64,000 nucleotides of DNA from Stereum hirsutum FP-91666 SS1 (GCF_000264905.1 NW_006763136.1:1951550-2015549), one strand, 5' to 3'; counted from the first letter of the stretch, positions 1 to 12,794 are shown. Program-made: numbers and translations. Notes: generated from the letters alone by a model not told the origin.

Positions 1-1
1 C

Positions 2-983
2 ATCTTGACTGTCGGTCTCTGGTCATCCGAGCTTTCTAAGCTCGCTGCCAACGCCATGCTCGCCCAGCGTATATCGTCCATCAACGCGCTTTCAGCCATC
101 TGCGAGGCTACTGGCGCGAACATCGACGAGGTCGCTCACGCCGTCGGCCGTGACAGCCGTGTTGGACCTAAGTTCCTCCGCGCCTCTGTCGGTTTCGGTG
201 GATCTTGCTTCCAGAAAGATATCTTGAACTTGGTCTACCTCAGCGAGAGTCTGCATCTTCCCGAGGTGGCGGCTTACTGGAGGCAGGTCGTGATCATGAA
301 CGAGTACCAGAAGAGGCGGTTCAGCAAGACTGTTGTCGATACGTTGTTCAACACTATCACTGGCAAGGTTAGTGTTCTCTTTCTTTTTCGGTACATATTT
401 GTGTGAAACTGATGTTTGTATCCCTGACTATAGAAAATTGCTGTCTTGGGCTTCGCGTTCAAGGCCGACACTGGTGACACTCGCGAGTCGCCTGCCATCA
501 CTCTCATTCGCGATTTCCTGTCGGAGAAGGCGCGGGTGGTCATCTACGATCCTCAAGTGGACGAGGCTCAGATCTGGCTTGACCTCTCTGAGGCTATGCC
601 TGATGTTGCTCTCGAGAAGAGTATGTTCTCACCATGGGCCCTTTCGCAAAAACATCACCCAAACTGACCTGCTTGTGTTGCAGTCAAGGCCGTTGTTGAG
701 ATCGCTCCCTCTGCGCTCAAGGCTGCTCAGAACAGCGAGGCTGTCGTCGTCGCCACCGAGTGGAAAGAGTTCACGACTATCGACTGGCAAGACGTTTACA
801 GCACGATGAACAAGCCCGCATTCGTCTTCGACGGCAGGATGATCCTCGACGCCGAAAAGCTGAGGCAGATTGGCTTCAAGGTCTGTCACGATCCTCGTCC
901 TACTGACTGACCGGCCGATGTCTGATGTAGTACCCGTTTTGTTGCTATAGGTTACCACCATTGGCCGGGGCGAGAGGCTCTAA
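2..983 (+). CDS. UDP-glucose 6-dehydrogenase, C-terminal part (5' end outside window)
   Basis: Oxidises UDP-glucose to UDP-glucuronate with two NAD+ in the cytosol, supplying glucuronate and UDP-xylose for polysaccharides. Exons: 2-367, 434-620, 684-880 and 951-983, giving about 260 residues in frame. The first exon carries the family's catalytic-cysteine block, [11 protein letters not shown], preceded by the conserved [12 protein letters not shown] helix. Exon 2 has the [14 protein letters not shown] stretch of the C-terminal UDP-binding domain. Exon 3 holds the ATEWKEF segment, and the protein ends in [10 protein letters not shown], matching the usual family terminus. The last intron could use an earlier AG (930), but that would replace this ending with an unrelated sequence. 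The N-terminal Rossmann domain lies before the window, so the gene is partial only because of the cut. Confidence 0.95.
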
Positions 984-2818
984 ACGGAATTCTTTCGACG
1001 AGCCCCACCGAGGGCCTTCTTTATTCTCTTGAAACCCTAGAATTCACGATACTCCACTCCACCCGCTATCTGATCCTCACGCCCAGTCCCACCCGAATAT
1101 GTATAACGCCCTCTCATCGAATACCCTCCGAACGGGACTCATATAATCTTCTACTTTCTTCTCTTCTCTTGCTGACCGTTTCTGTTCTTGTTGAGTGAGT
1201 CCATGGCGTTGCTCAACTTGAATGGAGATGGGACGCTATTGTCCGAACTTTGTGTGGTTTTTTTTTTCTTTCATGGATCTTGGGAATGGAATGGTTGGGT
1301 GACTCGTGTATGGCTAGATGTTTGTCATTGACTAGAAAAATGTGTTAATCGTTTTTGCATCCTTTTTACCCCTGTGTGTTGAGACCTGGACGTCAGGTGT
1401 GGCGGGCTGAGTGGCGGGTTGTGCCACTCCGACTTCTTCCGGTCCAATCCTTCTTTCTCTTTTTCTTTCTGACAATATTCTGCTCAGGTCGCCGTCGACG
1501 GTTTCTTCCTTTTCGCTTTATTATAACGGCCCGCGGGGATTTCACTATGCAAACTCGCCTCGAGCGCTAGGTAAACAGCTCAGGTAATGCTGAGGCTACT
1601 TCCCACTACGCCCGCTATCATACTCAGCCTTTCTCTACCCTGGAACTTTCGGCTGAAGCCTACCTCTTCTGTTCCGCCGTCTTATCTGAACGTAGTCGCC
1701 ATTCGGCGCAATCTTTCATATAGTGGTGTCGAGCTCGGCGTCTACTTTCTCAATCATGGTTTCATTCTTGTCGCTAACCGTCTGCGGGAGGATAACAAGA
1801 TTCTGCGCATCCTCATGTGCCACATGCCAGCTCACGTTCATGTTGGTGAACAGGAACGAGGCCTGGTATGTTACTCATCTCCAAGGGAATATTTGCTTGT
1901 CCTCTTCAGCCTTTTTTTCATCTCCACTACTCATACAATTTCTATTGACTGCTGAGGATCTGTCTACGCCCCTGTTAATACATTGCTGACGACTTCAATC
2001 CCATTACCCATTTCTCAACTCCGTCACTCGTCACTTGCTCTAGCACGAACGCTATTGACTGCAATGTTCAAGACTGCGAACTCCTCAACATGCTGCTACC
2101 CCCTGTTCGTTTCTATACACGAGTACGCACACGCCCCTTCTATCTACGCTCCGAAAGACCGGCATCCCCTCAAAAACGTCCTGTGTGTCAAGATGGATCT
2201 CACATGAGGGAAGATGGTTTGGGTTAGTGCGTTTGTCAGGACCAAAGATGGGATGTAGTGCTCCCGTCGTATATATATATCGTCTCTTCTGCGGCTTCTT
2301 GAGAGTGGGATGAGAATAAGAATATGTTTCTTATCAATGTCGCGTTGGTTCCTTTGCCCCTAAGGCCCAGGTCCGAGTTTGTTGCAGACGCTGAAAATTG
2401 GGGGTTCCCTCCCATGAGACTCGAGAGATCGCAAGATGAAGTCCACATGACCAGGGCTCGAGGAAAGAGTGAGCTCGTGAACAGGACGAATTGATCCATG
2501 GAGAGTCCGTAGGGAGGAAGGGGTGGCCTTACTGGAGTACTTAGCGGGCTTGCGGCGCTGAGGAGTGTCCAGGTGGTGGCGGAAGGAGGATCGATGGCTG
2601 CGAACAGTTGACCGTTGCGGGAGCGGTGGATGGTGGGTTAGGGTTCGGAGAATGTGCGATCGGGCGTCGATCTTGGGAGTTGGACGAATGAGGGAGCGGT
2701 CGGCTGCTCAACCTCCTGCTCCTCGTTTCTTTCTTTGCCACCGCCTAGACCACCGACCGCATCCCTATAAACACCGTCTGCTCACAGCCGACTCCTCCAC
2801 TCCTACATCTCGCCCACC
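984..2818. other. Intergenic, no confident gene
   Basis: The first few hundred bases are the 3' flank of the dehydrogenase gene. I see no long coding frame that behaves like a gene. A 147-nt minus-strand segment (1716-1862) looks weakly exon-like and is listed as a finding. A TATAAA box at about 2765-2770, roughly 50 nt before the next start codon, belongs to the phosphatase gene. Confidence 0.5.
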
Positions 2819-3968
2819 ATGATCAGCTTCTCCAACGTCTCGCCAGATATCGCACAGGCCATGTGCACCCCAATGCACCTCATTCTCCCCGCTGGATCGT
2901 CCTCGCCGTCGTCTCCAACAACACGCAGCTCTTCGAGACCTGCACTTTCTTCATCTCAATCACAATCATATATTCAACCACCAGGCTACGGAGCACTATG
3001 GCTCGGTTCTGTCTCTGCCGTTCTCGACTCGTCGCATCTACGGGAAGCCAACATTCGCCACCTTGTGCAGGTGCTTGACGTACCATGGCTCCCTCCGTTG
3101 GAAAAGGAGGGATACGAAACTTACCGCATGGACATTCTCGACCTGGAGAGCGAGAACCTCCGCCCTCACCTCGAGGATGTCGTCGAGGACATCGACAAGG
3201 CTTTGCGTAGGGGCAAGAACGTGCTCGTTCATTGTCAGCAGGTAGGCTGTCTCCACCTTCACTCTCCGCTCACCCACTCATCTCTCCCGAACCATCCGTT
3301 CCATGATCTGAACTTCCTCAACCGTCGCGTTCCATCCGTTTTGCCCACTCCACTACACATAAACATCACTCCCGCTCCATTCGCCACACTTCCATGCGCC
3401 ACGCTGCACCGCTCTCGCCGTCATCCGACGCTTTCGTCCTCCGCGTAAACGCACGTACGATCGCACACAGGGTGTTTCCCGCTCCGCCGCGATCGTTATC
3501 GCCTTTCTCATCCGGAAACATAACATGTCTTACGAGTCCGCCTCGGCCTTCGTCAAGCAACGTCGACCGTGCATTAAGCCCAACGCAGGCTTCGTCCGAT
3601 GTCTCAAAGAATGGGAAGATCGATGGCGACCCGCACCGTCTCGCCAACCCTCCTCTTCCGCCACTTCTCCCTCTTCTCCTTCTAGCCCTACCCACCGTCC
3701 GGGCCTACAACAGCTCCACACTGCGCACCCAATAGCGCACCAACCGATGACGATGCACCAGCCTTTGCAGCTGTCCCCGGGTCCGCACCCTTCACAGCCG
3801 CCGGTCGCGATGAAGTTGAAGTTGCCAATGGCCAGAGTGAGGAGCGCTGCACCCGTGCGCGACGGAAGGACGGACATGGTGGCGAGGAAGCCGAGTTTGG
3901 GAGTAAGACCGGAGATGGCGAGGTCGCAGAGTCACCAGGCCGTTACGAGTCCCAGCCGGGCGATGTGA
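2819..3968 (+). CDS. Dual-specificity protein phosphatase (DSP family)
   Basis: Predicted cysteine-based phosphatase removing phosphate from Tyr and Ser/Thr of a protein substrate. Exons 2819-3241 and 3471-3968 give 306 residues; the 229-nt intron falls inside the active-site loop. The spliced signature is HCQQGVSRS, the HCX5R motif, with nucleophile Cys139 and phosphate-binding Arg145; Asp108 is the likely general acid by position. The catalytic domain spans about residues 55-200 and is followed by roughly 100 Pro/Ser-rich, probably disordered residues. The first 50 residues are also Ser-rich. A zinc-binding tail as in Yvh1 is absent, so this is a different small DSP, perhaps acting on a MAP kinase; the substrate is not evident. 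The start is the first in-frame ATG below a TATAAA box. Confidence 0.88.
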
Positions 3969-5738
3969 GGCTACCGTATCATCCACACCTTCGTATCGCA
4001 CGTCCAACCAGTTTGCTGCCTATCTCATTTGTCGTTTGTGATCATGGACACCTATCTCTCCGTCTCTCGGCTTGCGACATGCATGGGGGTGGTGTATTCT
4101 CGGCGAATTCGTCTCTTGGTCTCTGTTCTCCCTTCCTTCAGGGTTGATGGTCGCTTGTATCTTTGGTCTTCCTCCTCGTTTCTTCGACTGCGTTGACCGT
4201 GTTCTTAGGGCTTTATGGTTTCTCCCCCGTCTTCGTCTCGTCCGCGAACGTTTACAGGGCCTATTTACGGGACTTTGGGGTAACTGTACTTAGACGTTGG
4301 GTCTATCGGCGTACATACATACAAAATACATACATTCCATACACATATACATAAGTACACGTATTGCCACACTTATTATTGCATCTCATCTGCATATCAC
4401 ACACATTATTGTATAACCTCACGAAAACAGCTTTGTATCACTGGGTCTCTCCTATTTCTCCCTCTCTGTCTCTTTGTCGGTTTGTTTCTTGGTTCTATTA
4501 TTAGTAGTGTATCAGTTGTATCCAGATGTCAGTGTAGTAGGCCAAACTTTTTGTATAGTTCGCGCTACCTCCTGAGCGGCGGTGTGGCGACGGTGACTAC
4601 TGCAGAAGTCATTTCCGGCAGTTTGGCTCTGTGAATCGTTCTACCTCGTGTTTGTTGTACGGAGGAACGGCGACGCATCCCCGCGATAAGTTGCGAAGTT
4701 GCGGGCCAAGCATTTTTATTTACTCTGACCACGTCGACGAAGAATTTCGAAGAACTTCTCCTCTCTCTATATATATCATCGCTTCGTAGGATTTGAGACG
4801 TCGGCCAGAGGGAGATGAGAGAGGTCTTCACCGGATCTTGAGTTGATAAGTATGACCGTCAGGGTGTAGGTTATGCCTAGGAATTCTCATAGCGCTCGTA
4901 ACGGTCTTATGTAGTGCAAATACTTGTGTGGCACAAACGTATGCATGTAAGTCATGAACTGGTAACGTAGTCTGCGGACAAGGTCCACGTATTTCGTCGA
5001 CAGATGAAACTCGGGCCTCAGGGAGGAAGCTGGACGGAGCCAGTCATTCCCGATTCTCGGCGGTCGTGGCCCTTGTGTCCTTGGCATGGATCATGCGCAT
5101 GTGGATGGGGATAGCGGAGGAGACAGGCTCAGGCTGTCGAACAAGGACGGCGAACCGTGAATGTGGCTAAGTCACGAACGAACGGCAGGCCAAAAGCAAG
5201 CTCCGAGGGATGTCATACACAAAGACACGCGCAGAAAGCGCTGGTCTTTTGGGGCCATAAGTAAGACAGAGTGCACGGCGTGTCCACTGTGTCAGGACCT
5301 CAAAATAGCCATGAAGAATAAGAGGGCGGATGATAAACGGAAATAGTAATCTCGAATCAGGCGATATCAACGGGAATCGACGGAGGGAGTTTCGAGGTCA
5401 AGCAGTGCTTATGTCGATGGAGACAAACATGGTGAAAGCTATGTCTTGCAGCAAAGAGGATAGGAATTGTGAGGCTCTGCAAAGGGACTGTGCACCTGTT
5501 GGAATTCGTGCTGTGCGCAGTGCGGAACACGCGGGGAGGAAAAGGGAGACGGCAGGGGCCGAATGAGGCGGTGGAGGATTAAAAGCCCGCTTGGAAGCCC
5601 GCCCGGTATCACGTCCTCAAGCGCCGGTTGCGTCCCCGTCACCACCAACGTCGTCGCCCCCTTCGCACTCGTCTCCCGTCGTCGTCTCGCTCAACGCCCC
5701 ACAGACCTTCCTCTCCTTCTACCCACAGCAGTTGCCCA
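3969..5738. other. Intergenic, no gene recognised
   Basis: It holds the 3' flank of the phosphatase gene and the promoter of the GTPase gene. The short frames on either strand lack consistent coding character, splice-linked partners or family motifs. A CATACATA-type AT-rich stretch lies at about 4310-4350. The last 150 bases before 5739 are C/T-rich, as is common upstream of highly expressed fungal genes. Confidence 0.5.
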
Positions 5739-6848
5739 ATGTCTGAGATTCGCAGGAAGTTGGTTATCGTCGGTGATGGTGCTTGCGGAAAGGTACGTAG
5801 CCCTCACACCCTCAACAACCCCAACAAGACCCGCCCCCCGTGCTCCCGCATTCCTCCTTGTCCTCCGACTTGGCTTGCTGACAATCTCGGCCACGGTTTT
5901 ATTTGGGTGATGTAGACCTGTTTGTTGATTGTGTTCTCCAAGGGCACGTTCCCTGAGGTACGTCTTCGTATTTGAGCCCACACGGAGCTTTACCTAACGA
6001 CAACTGCTCTCATTCAACACCTCTTTCCTCGTCTCTTCAATCGGTCCAATTATTAAATTATGCTCGCCCGTTGGTTTCATTGCTGCCACAATAGGTTTAC
6101 GTCCCTACCGTTTTCGAGAACTACGTTGCCGATGTTGAGGTCGATGGCAAGCACGTCGAACTCGCCTTATGGGATACGGCCGGTCAGGAAGATTACGACA
6201 GGCTCCGTCCTCTCTCATACCCAGACTCGCACGTCATTTTGATCTGTTTCGCTGTGGACTCGCCGGATTCGCTCGACAACGTCCAGGAGAAGGTGCGTTT
6301 CTCGTTCATCCAGCCTCATTGGCCCACCCCCCATCGCTTCACCCGGATCATTTCTGGCTGCTTCTGGTCCATGCAAAGGCTTCCTTCTGCCTGGCGTTCC
6401 ACGTACCTTCACCGCGTTTCTTTTGATTGTTGATCATATCTCGGGCTCCACGCTGACTCATGTCCTCGGTTTCCAGTGGATTTCGGAAGTCATGCATTTC
6501 TGCGCTGGTCTGCCCATCATCCTCGTCGGCTGCAAGAAGGATCTGAGGCGCGAGCCCCGTGTGATTGAGGAGCTCAGGAAAACCTCCCAAAGACCCGTCA
6601 CTCCCGAAGAGGTTCGTATTCAATCCCATTCTCAGCTACCTCGGCTGCTTTGACGCTAGCGCTGACGCGTGGCGTTTCAATGTGTTCAGGGTATGGCCGT
6701 CGCTCAGAAGATCGGTGCGAAGCACTATCTCGAGTGCTCCGCCAAGTCTGGTGAGGGTGTGCGCGAGGTGTTCCAGTACGCCACCCGTGCAGCGCTCTTG
6801 ACCCGGCCCAAGGGCACGAAGAAGGGTCATCACTGCGTCGTGCTTTAA
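5739..6848 (+). CDS. rho1: Rho-family small GTPase, Rho1 type
   Basis: Membrane-anchored molecular switch; in fungi Rho1 activates beta-1,3-glucan synthase and the protein kinase C cell-wall pathway and organises actin. Five exons (5739-5792, 5916-5957, 6095-6292, 6477-6611, 6690-6848) encode 195 residues, the normal length. Visible motifs: P-loop GDGACGKT at 12-19 (intron 1 separates Lys18 from Thr19), switch I VPTVFENY at 35-42, DTAGQE at 59-64, a Rho-type CKKD at 117-120 for guanine recognition, and ECSAK at 158-162. The protein ends in a basic stretch and CVVL, a CAAX box predicted to be geranylgeranylated because of the final Leu. Sequence is closer to Rho1/RhoA than to Cdc42 or Rac ([17 protein letters not shown]). 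Nothing appears truncated. Confidence 0.96.
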
Positions 6849-8525
6849 TCACCTTTCTACATCCACCTTCGTCATTTCTGCCTGCCTGGAACCCTACTCA
6901 TGTCCCACCACCTTGCCTCCCCTCGATCCGACATCTAATACATACAATCCCACGCGCGTCGTCCCCCATCTTCTTTACGTCTCACACCTCACACCTGCCC
7001 TGCCTCCTACACAACCTTCACGCTGCCAACCCCGCTCCCGTGTTTTTCCTTGCATACCCCGCGTCGCGTTTTGGTTGGATGCGTTCTTTTGAAGTTCTTA
7101 GGGATGGATGATGCGGATGCGGAGACGGACGTAGGCTCCTTTGTAATTACGACCTCTTCTTTGCCCGATTCTCTCTTTCTCTCTCTCTACGTGCCTAGCG
7201 ATTTATCATCTCTTGTCGACCCATATTATCCTCTCCATCTACAATGCCGTCTGATGCGTCTGAAAGTGGGCAGTCTTACGACCGTGATGATGTCTGATGA
7301 ATGAACACGACAACCCGCTCTATAGAGGTAAAACCGAGGATCAAAAGTTTGCGATGAAGCTCTCTGACCTCCGCACACCACCTTTTCTAAGTCTATTGGG
7401 GCTGTCAAGCAACCTACGTTGAGGACATCGAGGTGCCCAATGAGGAGATGGAAAGGACGCGTTGAATGAAGCCTCCGTTCCTCCGTCTCCCACGGGGAAG
7501 CGGGCCCGCCCGTACTCACTACAAATTCAAGAGAACTTTATATACCTGGCGAGCAGAACGCTTTGAAGGGACGACTGTTGATCTGCTCATCCCACCCAGC
7601 GTTCTCGTGCCCCCTCCAAGTTCAGTGTAAAGCTACTACTAGCAGCGATGTCGAGTCAGGGATGCTTCTGTAATGGGTTCTGCCATATCGTGCCGGCCAT
7701 GACATATTTCTCTTCTCTCCCGACTTAGTCGGCGCCTGTCGTCTTTTCGCCTCCCTTTCTTCCCCATACCAGCTTCAGGATCCATACGTCTCTGCTCTTC
7801 AAAGCTCGAAGAGTTTTTCAGACATCCCCAAGGTTCGCTGCCCCACTTGTTTTACCACCAAAGAAAATTGGCAGTCGTACTCGCGTGGAACGCGCTTGGC
7901 CGAAACCCGAACCACCAATTAGGTCAAAGGAGAATTTGGCAAGATGCCGTGGAGGGTTCTCAGCGGATATCGACCGTATCAGGTGCACCCAACGTATTTC
8001 TCCCCACCGTCGCCGTCCCCAACCCCGGGAGGAAACAGCAGCAGCAGCCACGCCGCCAACGCGTCCTCGCCACCACCACCATCATCTCCGACCAGACCAG
8101 AGCGGCAACAGCTTGTGGCGACGGCCCTTTCATCTTCCTCACCTGCCGCCGCCGTGCCTCTCGCGGTTCCACCATCAGCATCTACCGCATCATCAATAGG
8201 AGGAGAAGCTTCTCAAGCCCGTCCTTCGGCATACCGCTCTAACCATACTGTCCCCGGCCTATCGCTATTTATACCAGCTGCCCGCTTCTTATCCAACGCA
8301 ACCCCCTCGCTTCACCACTCCCTCTCTCAATCTCAAAATCGTAACCACCCCAGCAACGCTGAGAAGCGCGCGCGACACCACAGCTCGACGGCACCCACCA
8401 AGGCGACTGCGACTGATTATAATAGAAACTGGACACGGCATACGGACGATATCCCCAGTCTATTCCATCCCCAGCATCAGACTCCTCACCCGTACCATCA
8501 GCACCAACGTCGTCAGCAGACAAGG
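6849..8525. other. Intergenic between Rho1 and carbonic anhydrase
   Basis: The left part is C/T-rich 3' flank of the GTPase gene. The right part (7944-8525) is open in the same frame as the carbonic anhydrase but is low-complexity Ser/Pro/His-rich. A TATTTATA element at about 8269-8276, some 250 nt before the chosen start, suggests this stretch is mostly promoter and leader. No other gene recognised. Confidence 0.45.
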
Positions 8526-9458
8526 ATGGACCCCACGATAGCAAGGCTTTTCACGTCGAATGAGCAGTGGAAGGAGGCGGTGGGACAGGCTGAGCCCAGT
8601 TTCTTCGCGGAGACAGCGAAGGGCCAGGCCCCAAAGGTCAGCGTCAGCGCACACATCTCTCACTTCCACACACTCTCGTCTTTCCCTTCCTCGCGTTTTC
8701 CTTCCCGATTCCTTCGCTATTTTTGGACCACATTTTCTGACATGATTTTTCGACGTTTGCGAACAGGTCCTGTGGATTGGCTGCGCTGACTCTCGCGTCC
8801 CCGAGAGCGTCATCACGGCGTCAAAACCGGGTGATATTTTCGTCCACCGCAATATCGCGAAGTATGTCTGACATCATTTTAATCTGGTCTATTCCGGTGA
8901 AGTTGAACCCCGTGGCTCATATTTGAATTATCTGTATCGCAGCCAATTTCACGCCGACGACGATAGCGCGCTCGCAGTCCTGTCTTACGCCGTCGAAAAC
9001 GTTGGGGTAGAGCACGGTGCGTCTCCTAAGGTTTAGCTCTCACACTTGGGGTCGTGAACCTGATTTACAACCGCAATACATTCGCGCCTTGGCATCGTTG
9101 TTACGCGCTCCCACACACAGTCGTTATCGTAGGACACACAGCATGCGGTGGCGCTCATGCGTGTATGGCTGCGTCCGCTGCCCCGCCTTCCGAGCCACCA
9201 GCGACCCCTCTCGCGCGCTGGCTTGCACCGCTCACTAAGCTCGCTGCGTCGCTCAAGCTCGCGTCGATGCCTTCGAAGGAAGAGGCGATGAAGATTTTGG
9301 TGGAGGAGAATGTGAAAGTTCAGGTCGCGAATGTGTGTCAGGCGACACCTGTGATGGGGGCGTGGACTCACGGGAAGAAGGTTTGGGTGCATGGGTGGGT
9401 GTATGAGCTCGAGCACGGACGGTTGAGGGATTTGGGCATCAGTAAGGGGCCTCAATGA
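8526..9458 (+). CDS. Beta-class carbonic anhydrase
   Basis: Interconverts CO2 and bicarbonate with a zinc ion, supplying bicarbonate for carboxylation reactions and CO2 sensing. Exons 8526-8636, 8767-8861, 8943-9016 and 9121-9458 encode 205 residues from the chosen ATG. The zinc site is complete: CADSR gives Cys43 plus the Asp45-Arg47 dyad, and GHTACGG gives His99 and Cys102. The beginning ([12 protein letters not shown], then [12 protein letters not shown]) matches the usual start of fungal cytosolic enzymes, which is why 8526 was preferred. The frame is open back to an ATG at 7944, which would add 194 Ser/Pro/His-rich residues; a longer, perhaps mitochondrial, isoform cannot be excluded. 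Confidence 0.93.
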
Positions 9459-11014
9459 TCTTCGCCTCGGAATGATCCGTCGGGTCTTGAGAACGAACGA
9501 CAGCTTGGGGATATTATGGTGGGCGATGTGACGAGCGGTTATGAAGAAGAGAATGAATGCTTGGATGATGCGTATCTCAGTTTTTTTCTTTCTTGTTTTA
9601 TTTGTTTTGCTTTGCTTCATGATATCCGTTACGAAAAGAATAAAGAGGATTCACCTCGCTCGCAGCTTTTTCACGCACGAAGTCGGCATTGAATTGGACG
9701 ATTATTGCCTACGGGACGGTCGCAACGTTACCATCCCGTATGGGGACACATCCGGATAGTTATTAAGGACACACGCGGGAGAGGCCTCTTTCGGTCCAGT
9801 GGTTCTGAGCCGGCATCCCCGGGGCGGAAAGTCTCGGAAGGCTGCCGTAGGATCAACTTTGTGGTCTTCTTCGTGGACTTCAAAGCGTCACCGTAAAGCT
9901 GTGAGTATTTCGACTTGTTTCATGTTCTCCGAGGGGTCTCCCGGGACGCCGAGTTGATTTGTGTTTGTTATGGTGCAGAGCGTATGATTACGTGCGGTTG
10001 GGTCCAAGGCTGGTATGACTACCCATTTGGGCCACACAGTCTTCATCAAGGTCAGCTTTGTGTTCTTGTATTACTCCAATGTATCTCTGGCACTACTCAT
10101 TGACGCTATGCTTCACCTGTAGACCGCATAACATCTTTCCTCAGACTGTGGCGCCATATTTTAAATAACGCTTTGTGGGTCGATCATCATCAGTATCGGT
10201 GTTTCCTCTCTTCCTTTCACCAAGCTGTTTATAAATGTACGCTCAGGATCCTTGTCGCTGCATTGGTACGCATCATGACAGTAGACTAGTGAACTACTCT
10301 GCTACGGGGGAGAAAAGTGATGGCTGCGCTCCATAACACCGTGGGATTACCCCGGATGATCCTATATGATACCCAGGTTAATATGTGCGACTCCCGCAGA
10401 AGTTCAGGTACGTCGTCCTCTGATCCGATGGACAGAACGTGAACAGTGTCGTCTTACTTACTTACCAAACTGTTCCATAATGAAAACCGCAGCGCCTCTG
10501 TTGGTCGCATTCCTTGTTTTGGGAGAAAACAACATTAGAACATCCTCCAATAGGAAAATCTTCCCACTCCGCGTTGGCGCACCGATTTGTTGCTGATGTT
10601 TTTCAGCAATGGCCCCAGGACTTTCAGTGCCTTGCAGTATCGGATACGGTCAAGTCGTTACTATTGGCAATCACACGTCTTTCTTCAGAACTGTGGACTC
10701 AAGTGGCACTGCAGGACTGCCTATATAGTACCCGGTCAAGTGGATCTCAGCATTGGATCACGTCGGTCCATCGCCGACAGCGAGGCGATCCTTGTTTATT
10801 TATGTTATCGCCAAGGTAGTGACTATGATGCGTCGCCTGCCGTACTGCTTATGGTAGCTGTCACCCGTACTTGGCCCCACACCATCGTATAAAGACCGCA
10901 CCTCCCGCTCAAAATGCCCCGAGCGCGCCCATCCTTTGTTCGCTCCAACCACTGCATCCATCGTTTCTACCTTTCGGTGCCTTCGAGCCTGGAGCTACAG
11001 GTGCCACTTCGTTC
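9459..11014. other. Intergenic, no gene recognised
   Basis: Contains the 3' flank of the carbonic anhydrase gene and the upstream region of the first DUF6533 gene, with a TATAAA box at about 10889 and the start codon 125 nt further on. No frame in between shows family motifs or a convincing splice chain. Confidence 0.45.
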
Positions 11015-12794
11015 ATGGACGATGCAAGTATCAGATCGCAACTGTGAGTGATAGTGTACCGTTCTTGAACAAGCTTGCTATCTATGTATCTGACCATCCT
11101 TCTGCCACAGGGTCACCAACTACACCCTATCTTCCATCTACTTCTGTGGGTGACGCGCCTCAACTTCTTTGATTCCGATCTTGACTCTACCTCATACCCA
11201 GCGATCCTCTTCTACGACTACATCATCACCTTCAGCTCCGAGGTCCAGCACTTCTGGCTGGCACCTCGAAATAAAGCCGCCTGGCCCTCGATACTCTTCT
11301 TCCTCACTCGGTACTTGACACTTTTCGGGCATGTCCTCCTGGCTATCGAGGTTTTCATGTTTCCGGTGAATGATACGGTGAGTGTTCCGCCGTCTGATCA
11401 TCGTCATCCCTTCCCTTCTATGTCGCGACCTGATCTGACTGTGGCTGGATGATGATGATCGTCATAGTTGTGAGTCACACCAACTTGAACGGTTTTCGCG
11501 GTCGTGAAGTCGATCTGATAGTTGAATGCGCGGGTCAATTTAGTTGCCGAGTGATACACAAATTTCACCAGCCATATTCGGGAGTTGTACAGTTCTTCAT
11601 AGCCGGTGAGCTTTTCTTGTTGATCGTTCATTCTCGAACACTTACCCACCCCTCACTCTACCTATTTCCCAAGTCCTGTGCATCTACCGAGTCTCTGCCA
11701 TCTACGGCCACAAGCGAAGTATATTGGCCCTACTCTGCACACTGCTCACCGGCCTCGTGGCTATTTCTGCCGTGCGCTTATTTTTTCTCGATGGTCGCTT
11801 TGAAACCCTATTGGGCTGACCTCTTACTTTGTTTTGATGAGCGCAGTGGGTGATTTGTACTGGGGTTTCTGATGGACCACCGGAGTTGCTGGGGATTGAC
11901 GTTCCGGGCTGTAATCCTCTACATCCAGCAGCACAGTACGTCTCTACCCACTTTCCCCTGACTCAAAGTTCAACCTACTCATAGCTTATCCTTCAGGAGC
12001 CGTCGTGAGTCACCCTGATAAATGTTCCCCTTCGAGTTGATTGGAAGACTGAGCACACCTCGTCCTTCAATCTTCAATCAGGATTGGCCCTGCCGTGGGC
12101 ACTCCTCTTGGTATTCGACTTTGCTATATTTGCGTTGACGGCTTTTAAAGCGTTTGAGAATGGATTGCATTATCCTAAGGCTTTGATGCGGGTGCTTTTG
12201 CGAGATGGTACGTCGTCTAGCTACTATCGCCTGATATGTTTATTATGGTGCTGATCCTTCGTATTGGACAGGCGCTTTGTACTTTATGTGAGCCTCTTCA
12301 GTCCTCAATGACGTGTTCGAGCGCATGCTGAGCTCTGTGTTATTGTCAGAGTTCTTTTCTGTGCGAATCTGTCGAATGTATTGATGTATCTGGTACGTCC
12401 ATTTTGGATTATGTTCGATTCATCCTACAAGTAGCTGACAAGACTCGATCTTACAGTATGCTTCGGTGAGATTAAGCTAGAAATAATCCAGAAGTCAAAC
12501 TAAAGATGAATGTTCAGCCGCTCCTCAAGGACACGAACACCGTTCTGAGTAACGTGTAAGCATTCATTGACCATCACTCTTCCGCCTTCAACTTCACCGT
12601 GCTCAACTCCATCGCATAGGCTCTCCACGACCCTCATCTGCCGCCTCATGATCAACCTGCGAGAGGAAAATGCGGAGCGAACGGACAGCTCGCATTTGGG
12701 AGGACCGAATCGCATCGAGGCGGTATCGTTGCCGGCCATTGAGTTTCGCGCTTCGGAGAGTAAACACGATGTGAATTTGGAGGACTTGTTCTGA
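11015..12794 (+). CDS. DUF6533-type seven-helix membrane protein (copy A)
   Basis: Integral membrane protein of unknown function from a family expanded in Basidiomycota. I assembled 13 exons: 11015-11043, 11111-11145, 11202-11377, about 11572-11605, 11674-11771, 11847-11935, 11997-12004, 12082-12207, 12272-12287, 12350-12392, 12457-12465, 12518-12555, 12620-12794, giving about 291 residues. The family signature is the N-terminal helix pair YFSILFYDYIITF...EV, followed by the ILFFLTRYL segment. Later come IYRVSAIYGHKRS (RVYALY-like), a FDFAIFALTAFKAF helix, the RDGALYF block and VLFCANLSNVLMYL. The C-terminus is short and charged. Exon 4 is uncertain: acceptors after 11571 or 11591 both keep frame. 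Introns match those of copy B (16790-19266). A signalling or transport role has not been shown. Confidence 0.82.

Noticed and set aside
1587..1955. Overlapping plus-strand frames in the first intergenic region
   Set aside because: No motifs; two overlapping frames of similar length indicate chance openness in C/T-rich sequence.
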